Part shown: positions 58,429 through 64,000 of the stretch, one piece after another
How the letters are laid out: every line of letters begins with the position of its first letter
Position numbering within the stretch: the stretch's first letter is position 1
Assembly: GCA_013375495.1 (NCBI GenBank)
Contig: JABXKC010000018.1
Span: 1-64,000, forward strand
Direction: 5' to 3'
DNA length: 64,000 bases
Source of the DNA: Promethearchaeota archaeon
Lineage (GTDB): Archaea; Asgardarchaeota; Lokiarchaeia; Sigynarchaeales; SOKP01
Translations under genes and position numbers: made by a program
Notes under the pieces: generated by a model
What the model was told of the DNA's origin: nothing
The model's database searches: none
Seen by the model: the letters and a program-made list of their open reading frames with translations, nothing else

Positions 58429-60165
58429 TTACTCGCCCCAAACTTTGTCTAACTCTTCGTCAGTAACACCAAAAACTTCGTTATGAGGTGCTAGTGGTTC
58501 CTTTAAGAAAAATTCTGGTAGTCTATCGTGTTTATCTGTAAATCCTGCTGCTTTATTAAACTCTCTTTCTGTTTTTATGATTTGCATTCCATAGCCAGGG
58601 ACATCAGCTACCGTAAGACTCGTTCCTAAAACCCCATTTAACGTGTCAACGACTCCTTCTAATCCTTCAGGAATATCTAATATCGCAAAAGCTATGAAAA
58701 GACAATACCCCGTAGCGTCAACAGCTGCAGTAGCAACTTGTAAATTGCGTGACAAATCTGCTTTTTTAGTGTCTTTAGGATCTGCCGTTCCACCAACACC
58801 CATAATTTCAGTAGCAATAGCATATCCTGCTGTGTGATCTGCTCCCATCGGTGTAGTTGCGTAAGTTACACCTATTCCTTTTATTGCTCGCGGATCGTAT
58901 GCGGGTAAACTCTGCCCTTTAACAACGGGAACTCTGGTTACTCCGAAAGCTTTGCCTACATATGCGGTACCATTAGCTAAAATTCTACCTGTTGGAGTTC
59001 TATTTTTAACTTCTTCCATTAATTTTAATGCTCCTTTACCATTTCCAAATTCTGTTAAACCACCTTCCATTGCTACTCCAATCAAACCACCCGCTTCAAT
59101 TGTATCTAAACCTAAATCGTTACACGCTCTGTTTAATTCTCCAATGACATCTAAATCGTAAATGCCACAATTAGGACCTAATGCCCATACGCTTTCGTAT
59201 TCTAATACACCAACGGGATCTTTTCCTCCTGGTTTTGTCCATACTTCAGAACATTGGATAATACATCCGGGACTGCAGAAATGAGGGCGAACACCCCCTC
59301 GCTTCTTAATTTCCTCAGCTTTTACTTCTCCAGACACTTTTTCGGATCTATCGTCTTGACCAGACGAAAAGTTACGTTGTGGTAAACCACCAGCCTCGTT
59401 AATAATGTTAACAAGTACGCTAGTACCAAACGAGTTAAGCCCTCCACCTGGTTTAGTTACATCATGGCTCGTTAGAGCATTTCTTAGTTTCCTCACCCCC
59501 ATATCGAAAGCTTCTTGATTTAGAATTTCTACTCCTGGTGCTCCAGTTTCATCAACTACCATAAACTTTAATCCCTTTGAAGCCATAACGGCCCCAAGTC
59601 CTCCTCGTCCTGCGTATCGACTAGGTAATCCTTCGGGATCGTTAAAACATATCCCCGAAGCAGCTCCCATTATTTCAGACGCAATACCGACGCCACAAAC
59701 TCCTACTTTATCTCCGAAATCTTTAAATAATTCTTTATAAACATCGTAAAGTCCCTTGTTTAACCACTTGTTGGCATTTACAAATTCAGCGTTATCCATT
59801 GTTATTTTTAACAGATAATAATCGTCTCCTGCGTGTTTTCCTTCAACAACTATTGCTGCTATCCTCATTCTCCCCAATTTTTGAGAAAAATTAGTTCCAG
59901 CGTTGGCTTCTTTGATGCCCCCTGTTAATGGAGATTTTGCTCCAACAGAAATTCGCCCCGAAGTTGGAGCTTTTGTTCCAGTCACCAAACCAGGAGCAAA
60001 CACGAGTTTGTTGTTTGGACCTAATGGATGACAAAGTGGATCAACTTCCTTCGCAACAATTGTAGATGTAAGAGCGCGCCCACCTAGAGCTACGAAATCT
60101 GCTGGTAAGTCCTCATATTTCGCTTCAAGTTTTGTCATATCTACTCTTAATATTCTTTTTGACAT
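58429..60165 (-). CDS. Aldehyde:ferredoxin oxidoreductase (tungsten) family
   Basis: 578 residues from ATG 60165 with AGAGGTGA upstream; 60189 has an alternative start. AOR motifs: an N-terminal GGRALTSTIV, GLVTGTKAPTSGRISVGAKSPLTGG in the pterin domain, GRGGLGAVMASKGLK, and a HFCSPGCIIQC cluster with a fourth cysteine later (ATGYCLF) for the 4Fe-4S. It oxidises aldehydes to acids with ferredoxin using a tungstopterin cofactor. Two MoaD-like genes follow in the same operon, which is a common association. Confidence 0.93.
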   Translation of the reverse strand: MSKRILRVDMTKLEAKYEDLPADFVALGGRALTSTIVAKEVDPLCHPLGPNNKLVFAPGLVTGTKAPTSGRISVGAKSPLTGGIKEANAGTNFSQKLGRMRIAAIVVEGKHAGDDYYLLKITMDNAEFVNANKWLNKGLYDVYKELFKDFGDKVGVCGVGIASEIMGAASGICFNDPEGLPSRYAGRGGLGAVMASKGLKFMVVDETGAPGVEILNQEAFDMGVRKLRNALTSHDVTKPGGGLNSFGTSVLVNIINEAGGLPQRNFSSGQDDRSEKVSGEVKAEEIKKRGGVRPHFCSPGCIIQCSEVWTKPGGKDPVGVLEYESVWALGPNCGIYDLDVIGELNRACNDLGLDTIEAGGLIGVAMEGGLTEFGNGKGALKLMEEVKNRTPTGRILANGTAYVGKAFGVTRVPVVKGQSLPAYDPRAIKGIGVTYATTPMGADHTAGYAIATEIMGVGGTADPKDTKKADLSRNLQVATAAVDATGYCLFIAFAILDIPEGLEGVVDTLNGVLGTSLTVADVPGYGMQIIKTEREFNKAAGFTDKHDRLPEFFLKEPLAPHNEVFGVTDEELDKVWGE

Positions 60166-60291
60166 AATTTCACCTCTATTTTTAGGCATTTAATGTATGT
60201 GATACGCTATTATAAAAATATACGTTATGTAAAGATAAACCAGACGATATGTTCATTATTATGTGATTGCAATTCGAAATTATAATATGAG

Positions 60292-60414
60292 CAGGCCCGA
60301 GGGGATTTGTTCAAGAAGCGCGAAATACACATCTCTTTGAACCCCCGACCTTCTGCTTTCTCCATACAAATTGTGTAGGAGGCAGCTGCGATATCCATAC
60401 TTCGCCACGGGCCT
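60292..60414 (-). tRNA. tRNA-Arg (CCU) with two introns
   Basis: Read on the minus strand: acceptor AGGCCCG (60414-60408) pairs with CGGGCCT (60299-60293), G73 at 60292; T8 G9; D stem GCGA/TCGC with GG in the loop; anticodon stem GCTGC/GCAGA (27-43 mismatch); loop CT-CCT-A; variable AGGTC; T stem GGGGG/CCCCT. Removing an 18-base intron after position 37 (60358-60375) and a 30-base intron in the T loop (60307-60336, ends uncertain by a few bases) gives a 75-base tRNA with loop TTCAAAT. CCA is not encoded. The anticodon pairs with GGAG in the first intron, typical of archaeal pre-tRNA. Confidence 0.85.
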
Positions 60415-60591
60415 ATAATTAAAAGAGTGGTTATTATGATCTTAAAAACACAATAAAATAAAAAATTACAGATAATACGGTGATCTTTTTAAATATATTA
60501 GAATAAATAAACAAAAGGTTTTAATTCTGAACTTCAATTTAAATTATTATATTATATTTTTTTGAAATAGTTTTTTTTAGTGTTAAGAGAA

Positions 60592-60864
60592 ATGGAAAGG
60601 AGAAATTACCAACAGGGTAGACCTAATAGACCTATAGATTATTTGAAGAATTCTATTAATAAGGTCATTTTGATAAAAGTTAAGCGAAATCGGTTGTTTA
60701 GAGGCATGCTTATGGGATTTGATGAACACCTTAATCTATATCTTGAAGGAACTAGTCAGTTATTCGAATATATGGATGAGGATGGAGCCATTAAGGAAGA
60801 GCACGAAGACCTTGGAAACATCGTCGTTCGTGGTGATAACGTAATATTTGTTAATCTACATTAA
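60592..60864 (+). CDS. Lsm/Sm-like archaeal protein
   Basis: 90 residues from ATG 60592 (GTG 60580 adds four). Sm motif 1: IDYLKNSINKVILIKVKRNRLFRGMLMGFDEHLNLYLE, in which FRGxLxGFDxHxN-L-x-L-E is classical; Sm motif 2: IVVRGDNVIFVN. It forms a heptameric ring on U-rich RNA. The Arg/Gln-rich N-terminus (MERRNYQQGRPNRP) is longer than in most archaeal Lsm. The L37e gene that often follows is absent here. A strong hairpin lies 80 bases downstream. Confidence 0.93.
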   Translation: MERRNYQQGRPNRPIDYLKNSINKVILIKVKRNRLFRGMLMGFDEHLNLYLEGTSQLFEYMDEDGAIKEEHEDLGNIVVRGDNVIFVNLH

Positions 60865-60942
60865 CTTGGGCCATCAAACACATAAAAATCGTCCCTAAAC
60901 TAATAAATGAAGCAAAAAATTTATCGTATTTAGTGATCGCAT

Positions 60943-60987
60943 TTTGATCTTAAACTTAAGAAACTTTTAAGTTTCATTTAGATCAAA
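60943..60987 (+). repeat. Nested hairpin with two 8-base perfect stems
   Basis: Outer arms TTTGATCT (60943-60950) and AGATCAAA (60980-60987); inner arms AAACTTAA (60952-60959) and TTAAGTTT (60967-60974), with a 7-base loop and small internal loops. It lies between lsm and the phosphoesterase gene. Two nested perfect 8-base stems are unlikely by chance; it may be an RNA element, terminator or operator. Confidence 0.55.
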
Positions 60988-61058
60988 TAAAAACTTATTA
61001 GGCCTTGAGTCTTCTTAAATAAATAGGAATTTAAAAGTTAATTGAAGCTTGTTGAACT

Positions 61059-63188
61059 TTGATTGAATCTGAGAGTATTCGACCTAAAAATGCTTTACTG
61101 ATTAGCCCAAATTTGGGGCATCCTCTATTTTTAAATATAGATAGTAAAATAAATAATAAGGAATTTGAAGTAAAATTATTATTTGTAAGCAATCTTGACT
61201 CATCTGTACAGTTTGAGGAATTTATCAAGGATAATATATACTTAATTCCTATTCTTGAATACAAGTGGAAATTGTTAGAATATCTTAAGACAGCGAAAAA
61301 GAAGCGCCTTTTAAAGCTTGAAAAAGGAAAAAAAAGAAGTATTTGGAGTAGGTTAAAAAGTATTTTTGTTAGGGATAAAAAGGAGAAGATTAAAGAAGAA
61401 ATACCGATCGTAGGAGAACTTATAGATTCTAAAGGAGATAAATTTGACATTATTCAGTCTGAAAAAATAAAGAAATTAAGACCACGCGCTTTTCGGGGAG
61501 ATGTGATTAATCCAATTGTGCTAAAAGTCGAAGTAGCTAGTTTTTATGAAATTGATAATCCAAGATATGATAACTATTATAACCCTCAAAATTATCTTAA
61601 CAAGCATGAAATATTTGGAAGCTTAAATAGGTATTACATAGCGACGATATATTTTAAACTAACTAATGAAATTACTAAATTTTTAGAAAACTTTAATTTT
61701 CTCATGTTTGATATTGTATTCAAACGGCCTAATAAGAAAGAATGGATTAATTATCATTCTATAGTTGTTTCAAAAAACGAATGGATAAATTTCAAATTTT
61801 TTCACGCAACTGATTTACATCTAGCTGAACGCAATGATAGGATATATGAAATTGTCAAAAAATGGAAAAAAATGGTAAGAAAATCAGATACAAGCGAAAT
61901 CATTGCTCAAAGTGCTAAAGCCCTTTCTTTTTTCCAGCGATTATTGATGAGAAAACCAGCGGAAAAAGCTAAGACAATACCACCTCTCCACAAGCGATAT
62001 ATTAATCCTAATAATAATTTTAGAAACTTCATTAAGCTTGTCAATAAGCAAGTAATACAAAACAATTTAGATTTTATAGTTCTTACTGGGGATCTTATAG
62101 ATTTTTCAGTACTCTCTAAAATTGATAAGGAAAAAAGAAAAAATATGGATTTCGATTATGAGTATAGTAATTGGAGGATTTTCAAAGAAATAATTTTAAA
62201 TCAGCCACAAGAAAAAAGAAGAGGAATGGTTTCTGGAGAAGAATTGTTATGTCCTATATTTACAGTTCCGGGGAACCACGATTTTCGTCCTTACCACTAC
62301 GATCTTCGCTGGGGTAATTTATACAAGAAAATAGGTTTAACCGGAGACGAAGCAATCGCTTTAAACGACGAATTATTGGCAAATCCAATAAGTTCAATCA
62401 CTAAAAGTTTTCGATCCCTAAAAGCTTATTTGAGGGAAATTAATTCCTCACTAGATTATTACCTGAAATTAGGAGAAAATAATTTCATATTCTTAAATTC
62501 AGGCTCTGACTCTTTTAAAAATATAATAGACTTTGTCAGTGGGCATCCTTCAGTTACTGGACTTACGAACAAACAAATAAAATATTTAGAAAATATAGCT
62601 AATAACGAAATAAAACCGGGGAACAACACATTTCTTCTGATTCATGGCCCTCCAATTAATCCTAAAAAAACTATTGGCTCTTTTAAGCGTTTTTCGTTAT
62701 TACGAACTCAACAAGACATTTTAACTACAATTGATCAATTTAAAGAGTCTTTCCTTGCTAAACTAGGCAAAAAAGGTTCCTCAGCTCGAATTGACGACAA
62801 ATTTGATTTAAAGTATGGAACTATATCTTCAAATTGGGCTAAACTTCTAAAATTTTGCCTCGATTTTTGTATTCTTACGCTCTCGGGACATACACATCAA
62901 TTAAAGGAATTTCGATTAAAGCCTACTCAAAATACAACTGAAAACACCTTGAAAACACCTCCGTATCGTATTGAAAAGTTAGAAAATCCAGCAGAAATTT
63001 TTTACGATCTTTATTCTGAGCAACATGAAACACAAAAGGAAGTAGAACTTAACGCACCGTACATTCTGCAAACCCCCGCATTAGGTCTAGGGAGCTATTT
63101 TAAACCAAATCTAGCGGGAACTTTTCGGGAAATTATCGTTGAAAAAGGAAAATTAACCTCGTTTAAAGTTGAATACATAAAGCCCTAG
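61059..63188 (+). CDS. Metallophosphoesterase with N-terminal domain
   Basis: 709 residues from TTG 61059, the first start after an in-frame stop. Residues about 1-245 are a beta-rich region with a Lys-rich stretch, of unknown type. The calcineurin-like catalytic domain follows: FFHATDLHLAE (DxH), VLTGDLIDFS (GD), PGNHDFRPYHYD (GNHD), LLIHGPP (H) and LSGHTHQLKEF (GHTH), about 30 to 230 residues apart. Large insertions separate motifs, so it is an unusual member. It could hydrolyse phosphodiesters or nucleotides; cytoplasmic as no signal is seen. Confidence 0.85.
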   Translation: MIESESIRPKNALLISPNLGHPLFLNIDSKINNKEFEVKLLFVSNLDSSVQFEEFIKDNIYLIPILEYKWKLLEYLKTAKKKRLLKLEKGKKRSIWSRLKSIFVRDKKEKIKEEIPIVGELIDSKGDKFDIIQSEKIKKLRPRAFRGDVINPIVLKVEVASFYEIDNPRYDNYYNPQNYLNKHEIFGSLNRYYIATIYFKLTNEITKFLENFNFLMFDIVFKRPNKKEWINYHSIVVSKNEWINFKFFHATDLHLAERNDRIYEIVKKWKKMVRKSDTSEIIAQSAKALSFFQRLLMRKPAEKAKTIPPLHKRYINPNNNFRNFIKLVNKQVIQNNLDFIVLTGDLIDFSVLSKIDKEKRKNMDFDYEYSNWRIFKEIILNQPQEKRRGMVSGEELLCPIFTVPGNHDFRPYHYDLRWGNLYKKIGLTGDEAIALNDELLANPISSITKSFRSLKAYLREINSSLDYYLKLGENNFIFLNSGSDSFKNIIDFVSGHPSVTGLTNKQIKYLENIANNEIKPGNNTFLLIHGPPINPKKTIGSFKRFSLLRTQQDILTTIDQFKESFLAKLGKKGSSARIDDKFDLKYGTISSNWAKLLKFCLDFCILTLSGHTHQLKEFRLKPTQNTTENTLKTPPYRIEKLENPAEIFYDLYSEQHETQKEVELNAPYILQTPALGLGSYFKPNLAGTFREIIVEKGKLTSFKVEYIKP

Positions 63189-63445
63189 CTTTAATAATAT
63201 AAATAGATTTAGTTATTTAATTCTATGGGTTTTGATTTCTTGTGAATAGCCATACTAAAAACATCTTCCATTCCTTCGAGAACCATTTCAGATAATGTTA
63301 GATGACTGTGTATTGTTTCAATATTCTTTAATTATGATTAAATACTTATATAATGAGATAGATTCTACATACAATATTAATTTTAATTTATTATATAGAC
63401 GAAAACATTATAAAAAATATTACTTCAATAAGTTCGTGCTTAAAT
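63189..63445. other. 257-base intergenic region
   Basis: AT-rich stretch before the glycerate kinase gene. A frame in the other phase (63295-63480) is not supported by codon pattern. No element is recognised. Confidence 0.4.
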
Positions 63446-64000
63446 TTGTACGTAAAAAATCGATTACAATTAACTCCTAGCAACATTAAGGAAGAATCGT
63501 TATCGTTACGAAAAATAGGATTGAATTCTTTAGAGTTAGCTCTTAGTTCAGTTGAACCAAAAAAATTAATACAAAATACCGTTAACATTGTTAAAAATAA
63601 TTTCATAATTCGCAACGATACGTTTGATCTTAATACCTTTAGAGAAATTTTAGTTATAGGTGGTGGGAAAGCTTCCGCACAAATGGCTCTAACCATCGAA
63701 GAACTTCTAAAAAAATACCCTAAGATTAATTACAAAGGATTGATCAATATCCCAAATAGTCTAAACATAAAAAGTCATTCTGTTTCAAGTAAGATAAGAA
63801 TGAATTTAGCTTCTCATCCAATACCCGATGAAAGTGGATTTACTGGTACAAAAATTATGTTTAACCATATCGAAAATACAACTAAAGACGATTTAATTAT
63901 ATTTTTATTATCTGGAGGCGGTTCTGCTCTATTAACTATGCCTGACCAAAATATAACCCTAGCAAATTTACAAGCAACTAATTCCCTATTACTAGCCTCC
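63446..64000 (+). CDS. Glycerate 2-kinase (MOFRL family), 5' part
   Basis: 185 codons in a frame open from a TTG at 63446 to the window end; other starts upstream are open but less likely. The family signature is seen: ILVIGGGKASAQMALTIEEL (glycine-rich N-terminal motif), NLASHPIPDESG (ASHPxPDExG) and IIFLLSGGGSALLTMP. Type II glycerate kinases phosphorylate D-glycerate at the 2-OH, linking it to 2-phosphoglycerate in glycolysis. The C-terminal MOFRL domain lies outside. Confidence 0.85.
   Translation, partial: MYVKNRLQLTPSNIKEESLSLRKIGLNSLELALSSVEPKKLIQNTVNIVKNNFIIRNDTFDLNTFREILVIGGGKASAQMALTIEELLKKYPKINYKGLINIPNSLNIKSHSVSSKIRMNLASHPIPDESGFTGTKIMFNHIENTTKDDLIIFLLSGGGSALLTMPDQNITLANLQATNSLLLAS

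Noticed and set aside
61031..61450. A 139-codon minus-strand frame at the start of the phosphoesterase
   Set aside because: Antisense to a gene with intact family motifs downstream; composition is typical of a shadow.
63295..63480. A 61-codon plus-strand frame before glycerate kinase
   Set aside because: Low-complexity Lys/Tyr/Asn composition and overlap with the real kinase frame; no ribosome-binding site.
1..64000. CRISPR arrays, insertion sequences, integrases or prophage
   Set aside because: No regularly spaced repeats, transposase or phage motifs were found in any frame; the only large repeats are the promoter duplication and repeats within the protease gene.

Overview
The window looks like a chromosomal segment from an Asgard (Promethearchaeota/Loki-type) archaeon. 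It is AT-rich, with archaeal TATA-like promoters and T-rich gene ends. It carries a tailless archaeal histone, an Lsm protein, a probable tRNA-Arg with archaeal-style introns, archaeal ThiC and ThiD-ThiN, and an aldehyde:ferredoxin oxidoreductase. Eukaryote-like parts are also present: an Arf-type GTPase, two Roadblock/LC7-Rab fusions, longin-like proteins and a RING-H2 protein. No rRNA, CRISPR array, insertion sequence or prophage was seen. All family calls are by eye from motifs; no search was run.

Layout. 1-8 kb: a partial FAD oxidoreductase, an RCK-type channel-like protein, an SDR, a QueG-like Fe-S protein, a thioesterase, and a small operon (DUF3795, PPOX-like, MarR) with a candidate operator. 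8-19 kb: membrane proteins, a ketopantoate reductase-like enzyme, a histidine phosphatase, a tandem pair of MscS channels, a hemerythrin-PAS sensor, a protein with duplicated PH/GRAM-like domains, a cold-shock protein, a nitroreductase and an FTR1 iron permease. 19-27 kb: a DsrEFH-like sulfur-relay operon, a GNAT-YoaP protein, thioredoxin with a regulator gene, a longin-like protein and a geranylgeranyl-reductase-like flavoprotein. 27-36 kb: a secreted penicillin-acylase-family enzyme, then a tightly packed set (longin-like protein, two polytopic membrane proteins, Arf-like GTPase) and a large TPR protein.

36-45 kb: an amidohydrolase, an unknown protein with a UBA-like stretch, a dual-specificity phosphatase, a 1530-residue surface cysteine protease and a Nudix hydrolase. 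The phosphatase and Nudix promoters are two copies of one duplicated segment; each copy keeps one gene and a stub of the other. 45-54 kb: thiamine genes, a RING-H2/TPR gene divergent from two tandem Roadblock-GTPase genes, an isopropylmalate dehydrogenase-family enzyme and small membrane proteins. 54-64 kb: a GNAT, Hsp20, histone, an MFS transporter, an AOR operon with two MoaD-like proteins, tRNA-Arg(CCU), Lsm, a metallophosphoesterase and the start of a glycerate 2-kinase.

The most interesting material is the GTPase/longin/Roadblock content. Particularly notable are the 30.1-33.1 kb cluster, which couples a longin-like protein, two related multi-pass proteins and an Arf-like GTPase with a C-terminal domain, and the RING plus Roadblock-Rab locus at 48.3-52.2 kb. 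These look like small membrane-signalling modules, but that role is inferred from domain content and gene order.
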